A DNA stretch of 64,000 nucleotides, taken from the NCBI RefSeq assembly GCF_030162935.1, contig NZ_JASAUZ010000005.1, positions 1 to 64,000 of the forward strand, in the 5' to 3' direction. Below the pieces are notes generated by a model that saw only the letters and a program-made list of their open reading frames with translations, searched no databases and was not told the DNA's origin. Positions 43,861-53,941 of this stretch are shown here, piece by piece (positions within the stretch are counted from its first letter, which is position 1; each line of letters opens with the position of its first letter). The DNA is from Comamonas halotolerans (GTDB lineage: Bacteria; Pseudomonadota; Gammaproteobacteria; Burkholderiales; Burkholderiaceae_C). A program made the position numbers and the translations under genes.

Positions 43861-45033
43861 TTAGCCGATGTAGTTGAACAGCGATAGTTTCTGGATGGAG
43901 GCATAGGTCTGCAGGGCTGCCGACACCGCAGTCTGCTGGGACTCCAGGTCAGACAAGGCCTTCACCATGTCAATGTCCTCTGCCTGGGAGCGTTGGTTCT
44001 CCATCATCTCCGAGCGGTGCAGCAAGGTGCTTTCCTTGCGCTGGGCGTCCACCAGCAACGTGCCAGCGGCGCTGCGCACGGTAGAGACGCGGCTGATGCC
44101 AATGTCGATCTCGGAGATGGCGCGCAACACATCCTGGGAGACACTGCTGCCGTTGCTGCCAGGGACGTTCAAGGCCGCAATGACCTTGTCCATGGCCGCA
44201 AAGATGGACTGCTCTTCGCTGGGCATGATGGTCAGGCTGTCGCCGGCTTCGGGTGTGCCGGTGAAGTTGATCTCCATACCCGCCACTGTCAGCGGTGTAC
44301 TGAAGGTGGCCCAGCTGGTGCCACCGTCAATGCTGTATTCCTTGGTGCCGCCGTTGTCCCGGAAATTCACGGTCAATGGGTCGGTCAGCGCCACTGCGGT
44401 GGCGGGGTCGACGATGGTGCCTGCATCGGTGGAAAAGCTGTTGTTGGGCGAATGTGCCTCCATGGCCAGCACGCCGTTGCCGGTCTTCCCCAAGAAGAAA
44501 GCATAGTTGCCATCCAGCGAGTTGCTGATGGTGTACTCACCGCTGTTGGCCTGCCCGGGTTGCACGGAGGAGGCAGCGTCTGTGTAAGGGCGGCTGCTTT
44601 GGCTGTCCAGGCCGCGGAACAGTGGCAGTCCATTGCTGTCCTGGCGGTTGGCATACCCGAGAATCTGATCGCGCAAGCCTTGTAGCTCTTGAGCCAGTGC
44701 ACCAAGCTGCACTTCGTCGTAACTGCCATTGCCTGCCTGCACCAACAGCTCGCGGAAGTCTTGCAAACGGTCGTTGATGTCGCCCAGCGTGGCTTCTGCA
44801 TATTCCATGGTGCTGACCTGCGCATTCAAGGTGCGCTGGTCGGTCTCCACGCGCGCTATACGTGTGCGAGCCCGTTCTGCCTGTGCGGCAGCCACAGGAT
44901 CGTCACTGGCACGCAGCACGCGCTTGCCAGCAGATGCATGTTCCATCTGGCTGCTCAGCTCGGCTTGTTGCTTGCTGATGTTGCTGATGGTGCGGTCATA
45001 GGTATTGGCAGTGCCGAGGCGGGAAATACTCAT
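43861..45033 (-). CDS. flgL: Flagellar hook-filament junction protein FlgL (HAP3)
   Basis: A 390-aa extracellular junction protein exported by the flagellar type III system. It has the flagellin-like N-terminal helix (SRLGTANTYDRTISNISKQQ) and C-terminal helix (DLESQQTAVSAALQTYASIQKLSLF) that build the D0/D1 coiled coils, with a variable middle. It directly follows flgK in the same orientation with a 16-bp gap. Confidence 0.94.
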   Translation of the reverse strand: MSISRLGTANTYDRTISNISKQQAELSSQMEHASAGKRVLRASDDPVAAAQAERARTRIARVETDQRTLNAQVSTMEYAEATLGDINDRLQDFRELLVQAGNGSYDEVQLGALAQELQGLRDQILGYANRQDSNGLPLFRGLDSQSSRPYTDAASSVQPGQANSGEYTISNSLDGNYAFFLGKTGNGVLAMEAHSPNNSFSTDAGTIVDPATAVALTDPLTVNFRDNGGTKEYSIDGGTSWATFSTPLTVAGMEINFTGTPEAGDSLTIMPSEEQSIFAAMDKVIAALNVPGSNGSSVSQDVLRAISEIDIGISRVSTVRSAAGTLLVDAQRKESTLLHRSEMMENQRSQAEDIDMVKALSDLESQQTAVSAALQTYASIQKLSLFNYIG

Positions 45034-45049
45034 GAAAGTCTCCTAGGCG

Positions 45050-46990
45050 TTAGCGACCGACGGCGTTGAGCACGCTGTCAAACAAGGATTGCGCTGTCTG
45101 TATCACCTTGGCCGATGCCTGGTAGGCCTGCTGATATTGCAGCAGGCGTGCGGCCTCTTCATCCAGGTTGACGCCAGATACCGAGGTGCGGTCCAGGTTC
45201 AAGTTGTTGGCGACAGTTTCCGACAGTTGGGCGGCCAGCTTGGCACTCTGGGTGCGTGTTCCCACCACGGCCATGGCTGCGGAAAAACCATCGCTGAGCA
45301 GGGTGCCAGAGTCAAAAACGGCAGCATCGCGCAAACCCAGAAAAGCGGCAGCATTGCCCGCATTCAAGGCGATACCTTCGGCACCCAGATCCTTGGCGTT
45401 GCCCACGGTGACGGTGTCTCCAGCCTTGGGAGTGCCGGTCAGGGTGATATTCCAGCCCAGAGCCTGTGCAGCGGCAGAGCCCGCTTCAGGGATGCTGCTG
45501 CCGGAAGTGAACGTACCGTTGTAGACGGTGTTGCCCACGGTGAGCTGATAGCTGCCCTGGTCATCGGTAAACACGATTTGCAGTGGCTGCTGCAGGGCGG
45601 GCAGCTTGCTGGTGTCCGTGGTCGTCAAACTATTGAGCTGCAGTGTGCTGTAAGCCTGGGTGTTGATGCTGGCGGTGACTGCATTGGCGACGGCCAAATC
45701 GTCGGGGTTGTGCACCAGGGGCTGCATTTGCTCTGCGGCCTTGGAAAAGGGCTGGAACAAGATGCTTTGCCCAGGTTGTGCATTGGTGGCCGGGACATTG
45801 AAGGTGAGACCATCGAACTCCAGATCAAACCCTGCTGATGCATTGCTGATGTCGACTTTGGTGCCATCGCTCAGGCGTGTCAGTGTGGCCGTGTCGTTGG
45901 GACCATACACAATCTGGTAGTCGGAGGCACGCAGCGAAGCGGAGTCCTTCAAGGCCACGGAGGCGCTGTCCGTCAGAGTGCTATAGCCCTGCCCATTGAG
46001 TACGGTGTTGAACAATGGCTTTCCATACTCGCCTGAAAGCGTCAGGCCCAGCTGGTTCTGCTTGTTCATGAGGTCGCTGATGACCACGGCCATACGGCCC
46101 AGCAGGTTGCGTCCTTCCACCAGGTCTTCGTTGTTGAACTTGAGCAAGCCAGCCACTTCACCGCCACCCAGCATGTTGGCGGTTAGCTCGACCTTATCAC
46201 CATTGCTGTAGCTGAAATACAGCGACAGTTTCTGGCTGCCCGGGTATTCCGAGGTCTCCGCCACGCTCAGCGAGGCGACGCTCTGGCCCAGCACCAGAGG
46301 CTGGCTACCAGCGATGAAAAGGTTGATGCCGCCATCATCGGCGTCCACCTGGCTGGTTTGCACATATTGGTTGATTTCGCGAACCAGTTCATCGCGCGCG
46401 TCCAGCAAATCATTGGGCGCATGGCCTGCTGAGAGGGCACGTGTGATTTGCGCATTCAGGCTTGCAACCTGTCCTGCCAGGCTGTTGACCACGGTAATGT
46501 CGTTGCTGATCCGTTGTTTGGTGCTGTAGTCCAGCTCTTCCAGCGTGGCATTGGCCGCACGAAAGCGCGAGGCCAGCTCGTTCATGCGAGTCAAGGAGAC
46601 ATTGCGCGCACTGGCATCACTGGGTGCGCTTTCAATGTCAGCAAATGCGTTGAGCATGTCGTTGATGGCTGCGCCCAGGCTGGCATCGCCGCCGGAGTAG
46701 ATGTCCTGCATCTGCATCAAGGACTGGTAACGGATGGCATCGGCTGCGCTGGCAGCATTGGCAGCGTTGGACTGTTTGCCCAGCAAGGCGTTGTAGTTGC
46801 GCAGGACGGTAGCCACCTGTACCCCGTGGCCGATATAGCCAGAGCCCAGGTTCTGTCCCACCAGCGCATTCGTGATGACGGTCTGGCGTGAGTAACCCTT
46901 GGAGTTGACGTTGGCAATATTGTGCCCCGTCGTGGTCAGTGCCTGCTGGTTGGAAGTCAGTGCAGAGATGCCGACATTCAGTAAGCTCAT
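45050..46990 (-). CDS. flgK: Flagellar hook-filament junction protein FlgK (HAP1)
   Basis: A 646-aa protein. The N-terminus MSLLNVGISALTSNQQALTT and GHNIANVNSKGYSRQ form the rod/hook-type signature, and the C-terminal SVSGVNLDEEAARLLQYQQAYQ is diagnostic for FlgK. It caps the hook and anchors FlgL and flagellin. It lies between flgJ and flgL in the canonical order, 20 bp after flgJ. Confidence 0.95.
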   Translation of the reverse strand: MSLLNVGISALTSNQQALTTTGHNIANVNSKGYSRQTVITNALVGQNLGSGYIGHGVQVATVLRNYNALLGKQSNAANAASAADAIRYQSLMQMQDIYSGGDASLGAAINDMLNAFADIESAPSDASARNVSLTRMNELASRFRAANATLEELDYSTKQRISNDITVVNSLAGQVASLNAQITRALSAGHAPNDLLDARDELVREINQYVQTSQVDADDGGINLFIAGSQPLVLGQSVASLSVAETSEYPGSQKLSLYFSYSNGDKVELTANMLGGGEVAGLLKFNNEDLVEGRNLLGRMAVVISDLMNKQNQLGLTLSGEYGKPLFNTVLNGQGYSTLTDSASVALKDSASLRASDYQIVYGPNDTATLTRLSDGTKVDISNASAGFDLEFDGLTFNVPATNAQPGQSILFQPFSKAAEQMQPLVHNPDDLAVANAVTASINTQAYSTLQLNSLTTTDTSKLPALQQPLQIVFTDDQGSYQLTVGNTVYNGTFTSGSSIPEAGSAAAQALGWNITLTGTPKAGDTVTVGNAKDLGAEGIALNAGNAAAFLGLRDAAVFDSGTLLSDGFSAAMAVVGTRTQSAKLAAQLSETVANNLNLDRTSVSGVNLDEEAARLLQYQQAYQASAKVIQTAQSLFDSVLNAVGR

Positions 46991-47010
46991 TGGCGTGTCT
47001 TTCTAAAGCT

Positions 47011-47967
47011 TTAACCTTGGTTGCCCTGCTGTGCGTTTTGCGCGCTCTGGATGGCGCGGGACAGCTTGCTGGCATAAAGAGGATCGGTGGCATAGCCTGC
47101 GTTCTGCAGGGCTGTGGCATAGGCCGTGGCGCTGCCGGTGCTTTGCATGGCTTTGGCGTAGCGCGGGTTTCCCGTGATCAGACGGGCGTAGTCACGGAAG
47201 GAATCTTCGTAAGAGTCATAGGCGCGGAATTTGGCCTTGACCTTGCGTGGAATGCCATCGATGTATTCGGTGGTGGTAATTTCTGCGACCTTGCCACTCC
47301 AGTTGCCCGTGGCCTTGATGCCAAACAGGTTGAAGGAGTTGCTGCCGTTGTCGCCCCGAATCTCGCTTCTGCCCCAGCCGGTTTCATGACCGGCCTGACC
47401 CAGCATATAGCTGGCGGGAATGCCACTTTCACGTGCCACACGTTGTGCAGCACTCTGGTGGGCCTGGACGAAATTGTCGCGTCCTTTGGGTGATGGTGCG
47501 TAAGCGTCCAGGAATGCGGTGCTTCCGCCCAGAGGTGCGGTTCCAGACAAGCCCGGATAGCGGGCACTGCGCCCTGCGAAGCTGACGGTGGAAGGGATGC
47601 TGAAATTGCGCTCCATGCCACCCAATGCTGCGGCAGGGTTCACTCCGGCTTCGGCAGGGTCGATGCCCATGGAGCGTGCAATCTGCGCGGTGATCGCATC
47701 CGTCAGCCCGCCGGGCATGCCCGCCATGGATACCGACAGCTGCTGGTCCATCATGGAGTCTGCCAACTTAGAGCTTTCGTTGTCCAGCAAGCCACTTTTC
47801 ATTGTGGCCTGGCGCATGCTCTTGATCATCTCGTGCATGAATAGCGATTCCAGCTGTTTGGCTGCCTCGCGTGCCGCTTGCGGATTTTTGGCGTTGGCCT
47901 GATTTTTCAGACTGTTGAGCGCATGGATATCGGTGGCCAGCGCATTGCCTGTGTGGATCGTGCTCAT
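47011..47967 (-). CDS. flgJ: Flagellar rod assembly protein/muramidase FlgJ
   Basis: A 318-aa bifunctional protein. Residues about 10-110 form the rod-capping domain (AAKQLESLFMHEMIKSMR). Residues about 155-310 form a glucosaminidase-type peptidoglycan hydrolase domain with the likely catalytic E195 in GHETGWGRSE and Tyr/Phe-rich blocks after it. ATG at 47967 overlaps the flgI stop (ATGA) and has GGAGGT upstream; the longer frame into flgI is rejected. Confidence 0.94.
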   Translation of the reverse strand: MSTIHTGNALATDIHALNSLKNQANAKNPQAAREAAKQLESLFMHEMIKSMRQATMKSGLLDNESSKLADSMMDQQLSVSMAGMPGGLTDAITAQIARSMGIDPAEAGVNPAAALGGMERNFSIPSTVSFAGRSARYPGLSGTAPLGGSTAFLDAYAPSPKGRDNFVQAHQSAAQRVARESGIPASYMLGQAGHETGWGRSEIRGDNGSNSFNLFGIKATGNWSGKVAEITTTEYIDGIPRKVKAKFRAYDSYEDSFRDYARLITGNPRYAKAMQSTGSATAYATALQNAGYATDPLYASKLSRAIQSAQNAQQGNQG

Positions 47968-49109
47968 ATCACCTCCAGTTCGGCATTCAACGCGCCAGCT
48001 GCTTTGATGGCTTGCAAAATCGCCAGCAGGTCTTGCGGTGTGGCTCCCAAGGCATTGAGCGAGCGCACCACATCGGCCAGCTGTGGCGACGCTGGCACGC
48101 GCACAATCTTTCCGGCATCCTGCGTGACGTTGATATTGGTTTTCTCTGCCACCACGGTCTGGCCTTGGGAGAACGCACCAGGCTGGCTGATGACAGGGGT
48201 GGAGTCGATAGTGATAGCCAGATTGCCATGGGCGATGGCACAAGGCCCCAAGGTGACGGACTGGTTCATCACGATGGAGCCGGTGCGGGCATTGATCACG
48301 ACCTTGGCAGAAGGCTTGTTGGTGGGCAGGTTCAGCTCTTGAATGTCGGCAATAAAGCTCACGCGTGCACCGGGGTGCTGCGGGGCTTGTACCTCAACCG
48401 TGCGTCCATCCAGCGCCATGGCCGTGCCCATGCCGTGGCGGTTGTTGATGGCGTTGACCACCTGGTTGGCGGTGAGGAAGTCGGTGGTGTTCAGGCCCAG
48501 CTTGATGGTGTCACCGTCATGGATCGGCGTGGGAACCGCACGCTCCACCTGCGCGCCCAGGGGAATGCGACCTGCGCTGAGGTGGTTGATTTGCACCTTG
48601 GAGCCGCCCTGTGAGGCACCCGCACCGCCAATGACCAGATTGCCTTGTGCCAGAGCGTAAATTTCGCCGTCGGCGCCGCGCAAAGGGGTGGTGATCAGTG
48701 TGCCGCCCTTGAGCGATTTGGCATTGCCCATGGATGAGACATTGATGTCAATGTGCTGGCCGGGCTGGGCAAACGCAGGCAGATCGGCCGTGACGATGAC
48801 GGCTGCCACGTTCTTGAGCTGCAGATTGTTGGTGTTGGCGGTGGCAGGCAGCGTGATGCCCATTTGCTGCAGATAGTTCGCCAGCGTTTGGGTGGTGTAG
48901 GGCATCTGGGTGGTCTGGTCGCCGGTGCCATCAAGGCCGACCACCAAGCCGTAGCCGGTTAACTGGTTGGACCGAACGCCCTGAACCGAGGCCACTTCCT
49001 TGATGCGCAAGGCGTGGGCCGGCGATGCCAGCATGCCGCTGCCAAGAGCCAGCAGTGCCAGAGCCAGGCGTGCGGCGCGGAATGTGGAGAGCGTGGACAG
49101 TACTTTCAT
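47964..49109 (-). CDS. flgI: Flagellar P-ring protein FlgI
   Basis: A protein of about 381 aa that forms the periplasmic P-ring around the rod in the peptidoglycan layer. It has a signal peptide (LALALLALGSGMLASPAHA) followed by the highly conserved RIKEVASVQGVRSNQLTGYG and the PLGAQVER, TDFLTANQVVNAIN blocks. The ATG at 49109 is preferred over a TTG three codons earlier. It overlaps flgJ by four bases. Confidence 0.95.
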   Translation of the reverse strand: MKVLSTLSTFRAARLALALLALGSGMLASPAHALRIKEVASVQGVRSNQLTGYGLVVGLDGTGDQTTQMPYTTQTLANYLQQMGITLPATANTNNLQLKNVAAVIVTADLPAFAQPGQHIDINVSSMGNAKSLKGGTLITTPLRGADGEIYALAQGNLVIGGAGASQGGSKVQINHLSAGRIPLGAQVERAVPTPIHDGDTIKLGLNTTDFLTANQVVNAINNRHGMGTAMALDGRTVEVQAPQHPGARVSFIADIQELNLPTNKPSAKVVINARTGSIVMNQSVTLGPCAIAHGNLAITIDSTPVISQPGAFSQGQTVVAEKTNINVTQDAGKIVRVPASPQLADVVRSLNALGATPQDLLAILQAIKAAGALNAELEVI

Positions 49110-49130
49110 ACTGCCCAATTCTGGAGAGCT

Positions 49131-49871
49131 TTAGAAAGGGATAAAGCTCAAAAAGAAGCGTGACAACCAGCCAATTGCCTGCGCTGAATTTTGCTGGCCA
49201 CGACCGCGCGATTCCACGCGCACATTGGCCACCTGGGTGGAGCTGATCACGCTGTTGGGCTGCAGTTGGTACGGATCTACTGTGCCGGTGAAGCGCAGCA
49301 CATCAACATTTTGGTTGACGCCAATTTGCTTTTCTCCGGTGACCACCAAATGCCCGTTGGGCAGCACCTCTACCACGGTGGCCGTGATGGCTCCGGTGAA
49401 AGTGTTGGCGCTGGAGGTGCCACCACCGCCTTCAAAGTCGGAGTTGCTGCCAACGCCCAGCTTGCCCAGCTTTTGTGCTGTGCCGAGTGCGCCACCGGTC
49501 AGGATAGGCAGATCGGTGATGCCAGCCGACATTTTGCTGTCACGGTTGACCGTGGAGGATGACTTCTGGCTGGCTGTGACTTTTTCTGCAATCTGAATGG
49601 TCACCATATCACCCACCAGGCGCGCGCGACGGCTTTCAAATGGGGGGCGATAACGGTTCGCCTGGAACAGGCCGCCTGTGGCCTGGGCCTGCTGCTGGGG
49701 AGCAGCAATGGCAGTGGACGGCAAAGGCTGGGTCTGGTTGTGCAGATCAACCGGAGGCGGATCATTGAACGCGCAGCCGCTGACAACCAGACAGGCTGCA
49801 ACTGATAGCGCAGTGCGTGGAGCATGCTGCATCCATGCCAAAGTCTGGAACAAGGGGCGAGAGGCGGACAT
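49131..49871 (-). CDS. flgH: Flagellar L-ring protein FlgH
   Basis: An outer-membrane lipoprotein of about 246 aa forming the L-ring. The lipobox is VVSGC, about 33 residues from the ATG at 49871, which has CGGAG upstream; this makes an unusually long N-region before the hydrophobic core, so a later ATG (MQHAPRTAL) is possible. The domain has the FlgH marks RARLVGDMVTIQIAEKVTASQ, LPNGHLVVTGEKQI and VDPYQLQPNSVISSTQVANVR. Confidence 0.93.
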   Translation of the reverse strand: MSASRPLFQTLAWMQHAPRTALSVAACLVVSGCAFNDPPPVDLHNQTQPLPSTAIAAPQQQAQATGGLFQANRYRPPFESRRARLVGDMVTIQIAEKVTASQKSSSTVNRDSKMSAGITDLPILTGGALGTAQKLGKLGVGSNSDFEGGGGTSSANTFTGAITATVVEVLPNGHLVVTGEKQIGVNQNVDVLRFTGTVDPYQLQPNSVISSTQVANVRVESRGRGQQNSAQAIGWLSRFFLSFIPF

Positions 49872-49956
49872 AAACGCTCCGAAGAAATGCAAGGCAAACG
49901 CTTGTGACGCTGAGCGATCTGGGCAGACCGGGATCAGCGCAGCAAGGAAGGAAAAA

Positions 49957-50739
49957 TCACAGCTGCGACAGCTTGGCCAGCATCTGGTCGCTGGTGGAAA
50001 TGGCCTTGGAATTCATCTCGTAGGCGCGCTGGGTCTGGATCATGTTCACCAGCTCTTCCACCACGTTCACGTTGGATGATTCCAGGAAACCTTGCATCAC
50101 AGTACCCAGGTTGTTGGTGCCCGGTGTGCCGGTCTGAGGCGCGCCCGATGCGGCACTTTCGCGGTACAGATTCTCGCCAATGGGCTCCAGGCCGGGGGCA
50201 TTGATGAAGGAGGCCGTGTTGAGCTGACCAATCTGTTGGGGCTGAGCCTGACCGGGCAAAGTGACCGATACCGCGCCCGAGCGGCTGATGCTCAGCTTGG
50301 TAGCATCCTGAGGCACGGTGATACCGTCCAGCAAGGGGTAGCCGCCAGCGGTCACCAATTGCCCGTTGGCATCTTTGCTGAAAGTGCCATCGCGGGTGTA
50401 TGCCGTGGTGCCATCCGGCATTTGTACCTGGAAAAAACCGTCACCGCTGATGGCGACATCCAGATCCTTGCCCGATTCCAGGGGAGTACCCTGCGTGAAG
50501 TTGCGGGTGGTGGCCACGGTGCGCACACCCAGCCCCAGGTGCATGCCGGTGGGCAGAATGTTCTGCTCATCGGCTTGCGAACCCACCTGGCGCAGGTTCT
50601 GATAGATCAAGTCTTCAAAAACGGCGCTCTGGCGCTTGTAGCCCGTGGTGGAGACGTTGGACAAATTGTGCGAGACCACATCCATATTGGTCTGCTGGGC
50701 TGACATGCCGGTTTTGGCAATCCACAGGGAATTCATCAT
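49957..50739 (-). CDS. flgG: Flagellar distal rod protein FlgG
   Basis: A 260-aa rod protein. The N-terminal [31 protein letters not shown] signature (here split by an extra initial Met), [22 protein letters not shown], and the C-terminal [21 protein letters not shown] are diagnostic of FlgG. It lies between flgF and flgH with short gaps. Confidence 0.95.
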   Translation of the reverse strand: MMNSLWIAKTGMSAQQTNMDVVSHNLSNVSTTGYKRQSAVFEDLIYQNLRQVGSQADEQNILPTGMHLGLGVRTVATTRNFTQGTPLESGKDLDVAISGDGFFQVQMPDGTTAYTRDGTFSKDANGQLVTAGGYPLLDGITVPQDATKLSISRSGAVSVTLPGQAQPQQIGQLNTASFINAPGLEPIGENLYRESAASGAPQTGTPGTNNLGTVMQGFLESSNVNVVEELVNMIQTQRAYEMNSKAISTSDQMLAKLSQL

Positions 50740-50775
50740 GGTGAAGTGTCCTTCCGTAATTCGTTACGTTGCGGC

Positions 50776-51513
50776 TTAGCCGTTCATGCTCAGCAGCTGG
50801 CTGGCAGTCTTGTCGTTGTTTTCTGCCGTGGTCAGCAGCTTCATCTGTTGCTCGAACTGGCGTGAGGCGGCAATCATGCCGACCATGGCTTCCACAGCAT
50901 TCACGTTCGAGCCTTCGAGCGCACCAGCGATCACGGTGGCATTGGCATCTGCGGGCAGGTCGCCCTGCGCATTGCGGAACAGGCCGTCATCGCCGCGCTG
51001 CAGCGGTTGGTCCTGATTGGGGGTGACCATCTTCAGACGGCCAATGTTGATGGGGTCCTGACCATCCAGCGTGGCCACCACCGTGCCGTCACCGCCAAAG
51101 CTCACGCGGGCGTTTTGCGGAATGTCCACAGGAGCGCCGCCGTCAGTCAGCACAGGCAGGCCGTTGGCAGTGACCAACTGACCATCCGCGGTAACTTCCA
51201 AAGCGCCGTTGCGGGTATAAGCCTCCAGCCCGTCCAGTCCTTGAACGGCAAACCAGGCGTTGCCTCGAGCCATCAGGTCGGTACTTTTTCCGGTGGTTAT
51301 GGCAGGTCCTGGCTGGTCCAGGTGACCCGAGGTAGCGTCCAGGCCAAACACGCGCGTACTGGAACCCTGGCCCTGCAGCGGCACCGAGCGGAAGGTGCTC
51401 AGTTCGGCACGGAAGCCCGTGGTCGAGACGTTGGCCAGATTGTTGGAAAGCACCGCCTGCCGCTGCGCAGCGGCGTTGGCGCCGGTCATGGTGGTGTAGA
51501 TGATGCGGTCCAT
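50776..51513 (-). CDS. flgF: Flagellar proximal rod protein FlgF
   Basis: A 245-aa rod protein. The N-terminal DRIIYTTMTGANAAAQRQAVLSNNLAN and C-terminal LEGSNVNAVEAMVGMIAASRQFE blocks match FlgF, and it has the shorter central domain relative to FlgE. It is in canonical order between flgE and flgG. Confidence 0.94.
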   Translation of the reverse strand: MDRIIYTTMTGANAAAQRQAVLSNNLANVSTTGFRAELSTFRSVPLQGQGSSTRVFGLDATSGHLDQPGPAITTGKSTDLMARGNAWFAVQGLDGLEAYTRNGALEVTADGQLVTANGLPVLTDGGAPVDIPQNARVSFGGDGTVVATLDGQDPINIGRLKMVTPNQDQPLQRGDDGLFRNAQGDLPADANATVIAGALEGSNVNAVEAMVGMIAASRQFEQQMKLLTTAENNDKTASQLLSMNG

Positions 51514-51545
51514 GGCGAATTCCTAGTGGCGCGTGTGCAGCGCGT

Positions 51546-52796
51546 TTAGCGCAGGTTGACCAGCGTCGAGAAGATCTGGTCCTGGGTTTTGATGGTTTGT
51601 GCGTTGGCCTGATAGGCGCGTTGCGCGGTCATCATGTTGACCAACTGTGCAGTCAGGTCAACGTTGGACTCCTCCAGGGCACTGCCCTGGATGGTGCCAA
51701 AACTGCCCGTGCCCGCCGCGCCGTAGATGGCCGGGCCGGAGTCATTGGAGACCACCCAGTTGTTGTTGCCATCCGGCTGCAGACCTTGGGTGTTGGTGAA
51801 CTTGGCAAGTGCCACTTGGGCTTCTGCACGGGTGATGCCATTGGAATAGGTGGCCATCAAGGTGCCGTCGGACGCTACGTTGACGGAGGTCAGCTCGCCC
51901 GAAGCGTAGCCGTCCTGCGTGAGCTTGGCCACGGAAAAAGCGCTACCCAATTGCGAGACACCGCTGAGATTGATGTTCACGTCCCAGGCACCGGGGTTGG
52001 GGTCATTGGGGTTGTTGCTCTTTATCGATGTACTCAGTGTGGTGCCACCGGTGGAGGTGAAGGACTTGCTGGCTGCGCCGTAAGACTCGACATCAATCAG
52101 CTTGCCTGCAGAGTTGAACACCATGCGGCCCAAGGGCTCGGCGTTGGGATCCAGGCTGTCATAGACTTCCCAGGTGTTGGCATCGGTCTTCTGGAAGTAC
52201 ATGGACAGTGGTGTGGCCATGCCTTGCTCGTCAAAGACTTCCAGCGAAGTGCCATAGGTGGCGCGTGGAGGCGCGGGGTTGGCGTCCTGATCCACGCGTG
52301 CATCCAGGTTGATGGTGGCCGAAACATTGTTCGTTTGCTTGGCGGCAATCGGTGCACCCGCAGGGAACACCAGATTGCTCAGGCTGACGCTTTCGCGTAC
52401 TCCGGTTTCGGGGTTGATCTTGTAGCCTTGAACATTGTCGCCATTGACCGTCACCAGCTCGCCATTCTTGTTGAGCTGGAATGCGCCGTTGCGGGTGTAG
52501 GCAATGCCGGTACCTGTTTGCACCACAAAGAAACCGTCGCCGTTGATAGCCATATCCAGGCCGTTGGCGCTGGGCGTGATCACACCTTGCGTGAATTGCT
52601 GCGAGACCGCTGCCACGCTGACGCCAATGCCTGTGTTGTTGGCGCTGGAAGCGCCCATGGCGCTGGCTACCATTTCATTGAACTCGGTGCGCGAGTTCTT
52701 GAAACCGACGGTGTTGCTGTTGGCAATGTTGTGACCAATCACGTCCAGGTTTTTGCTGGATGCGTTCAGGCCGGAAAGTCCGTGATGGAAGCCCAT
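51546..52796 (-). CDS. flgE: Flagellar hook protein FlgE
   Basis: A 416-aa hook subunit. It begins MGFHHGLSGLNASSKNLDVIGHNIAN and ends with the conserved LEESNVDLTAQLVNMMTAQRAYQANAQ block. The central domain, with TINLDARVD and LEVFDEQGMATPLSMYFQK, is typical of polymerised hook protein. It is 17 bp downstream of flgD, whose product caps the growing hook. Confidence 0.95.
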   Translation of the reverse strand: MGFHHGLSGLNASSKNLDVIGHNIANSNTVGFKNSRTEFNEMVASAMGASSANNTGIGVSVAAVSQQFTQGVITPSANGLDMAINGDGFFVVQTGTGIAYTRNGAFQLNKNGELVTVNGDNVQGYKINPETGVRESVSLSNLVFPAGAPIAAKQTNNVSATINLDARVDQDANPAPPRATYGTSLEVFDEQGMATPLSMYFQKTDANTWEVYDSLDPNAEPLGRMVFNSAGKLIDVESYGAASKSFTSTGGTTLSTSIKSNNPNDPNPGAWDVNINLSGVSQLGSAFSVAKLTQDGYASGELTSVNVASDGTLMATYSNGITRAEAQVALAKFTNTQGLQPDGNNNWVVSNDSGPAIYGAAGTGSFGTIQGSALEESNVDLTAQLVNMMTAQRAYQANAQTIKTQDQIFSTLVNLR

Positions 52797-52813
52797 GGTT
52801 AACTCCTGCGAAT

Positions 52814-53482
52814 TTAGAACACAGCCTTGACGCTGTTGTAGTTGATGCTGCTACCGTTGGCCAGCTCCAGCATGAGTGAGCCGTTGCTGATGCTCGTTGC
52901 CACCACTGCGTTGGGGGCCAGTGAAGTGCTCTTGACGGTCGCTTCACCATTGGTGGCGCTGACCTTGAAGCGCAAGTCCAGATCACTGCCGGTGTAGTCG
53001 CTGCCGTCCCAGGTGAAGTAGTTGCGGCCAGCTGCGGCAGAGCCCAGCTCCAGGGTGTCCACGACTTCGCCCGATGCGGTGGTGATGGTGACCGTGACAT
53101 TGGCGGCCGAAGCGTCCAGATCAAATGCGGCCGTGCCGCTGAGCTTGGTGTTGCCTTCTTCGTCTTCGAAGGCTGAAAGCCCCAGGTTGTTGCCTTCGGA
53201 CAGCACGGTATGCCCAATCATGGTTGCACCTTGCAGCATTTGCATGGACGCAAATTGGCTGGTCACGCTTTCCACGGTGCTGTTGAGTTTTTCGATGCCG
53301 CTCACAGTGCTGATTTGCGCCATTTGCGAAGTCAGCTGTGCGTTGTCCATGGGACTTGTTGGGTCCTGGTTCTGTAACTGTGCGACCAGCAGCGTCAGAA
53401 ACTGGTTCTGCATGTCTGCTGCCGAGGTGGGCGTGTTGCTCGGAGTGCCGGAATAGGTGGTGGGAGAGAGGCCGGAAATCAT
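52814..53482 (-). CDS. flgD: Flagellar hook capping protein FlgD
   Basis: A 222-aa scaffold needed for hook assembly. QNQFLTLLVAQLQNQDPTSPMDNAQLTSQMAQIST is the FlgD N-terminal signature, followed by a FlgD Ig-like/tudor region (TVTITTASGEVVDTLELG, YFTWDGSDYTG). It lies between flgC and flgE. Confidence 0.94.
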   Translation of the reverse strand: MISGLSPTTYSGTPSNTPTSAADMQNQFLTLLVAQLQNQDPTSPMDNAQLTSQMAQISTVSGIEKLNSTVESVTSQFASMQMLQGATMIGHTVLSEGNNLGLSAFEDEEGNTKLSGTAAFDLDASAANVTVTITTASGEVVDTLELGSAAAGRNYFTWDGSDYTGSDLDLRFKVSATNGEATVKSTSLAPNAVVATSISNGSLMLELANGSSINYNSVKAVF

Positions 53483-53508
53483 GCGTGCCTACTTTCTTCT
53501 GTATGTGC

Positions 53509-53913
53509 TTATTGGCCCAGCTGCAGCGTCTTGAGCAGCAGCGATTTGGCGGTGTTCATGACTTCCACGTTGTTCTGGTAGGAGCGGGAAGCGGAAATCA
53601 TGTTCACCATCTCGTCCACGGCATTCACGTTGGAATGGGTGACATAGCCCTGGGCATCGGCGAGCGGGTGCTCGGGGTTGTGCACGCGACGGCCAGGGGT
53701 GTTGTCTTCGGTGATGTCTTTGACCTTCACACCTGCAGAACCTTCGGGCCCCATGGGCGCTGTCTGAAATACCACCTGGCGGGCTTTGTAAGACTCACCG
53801 TCTGGACCGGCCACGGCGTCCACGTTGGCCAGGTTGGAGGCCACAACGTTCAAACGCTGGGATTGCGCGCTGATGGCACTGCCAGAGACGCTGAAGATGG
53901 AGAACATGGACAT
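53509..53913 (-). CDS. flgC: Flagellar proximal rod protein FlgC
   Basis: A 134-aa rod protein, normal length. FSVSGSAISAQSQRLNVVASNLAN at the N-terminus and SNVNAVDEMVNMISASRSYQNNVEV at the C-terminus are diagnostic. It is 28 bp downstream of flgB. Confidence 0.95.
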   Translation of the reverse strand: MSMFSIFSVSGSAISAQSQRLNVVASNLANVDAVAGPDGESYKARQVVFQTAPMGPEGSAGVKVKDITEDNTPGRRVHNPEHPLADAQGYVTHSNVNAVDEMVNMISASRSYQNNVEVMNTAKSLLLKTLQLGQ

Positions 53914-53941
53914 GGCGGAGGTTTCCTTGTGTCAGTGCGGC

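Noticed and set aside
47968-48243. Longer FlgJ frame extending into flgI
   Set aside because: It overlaps conserved flgI coding sequence, and the ATG at 47967 has a strong GGAGGT site and the usual ATGA overlap.
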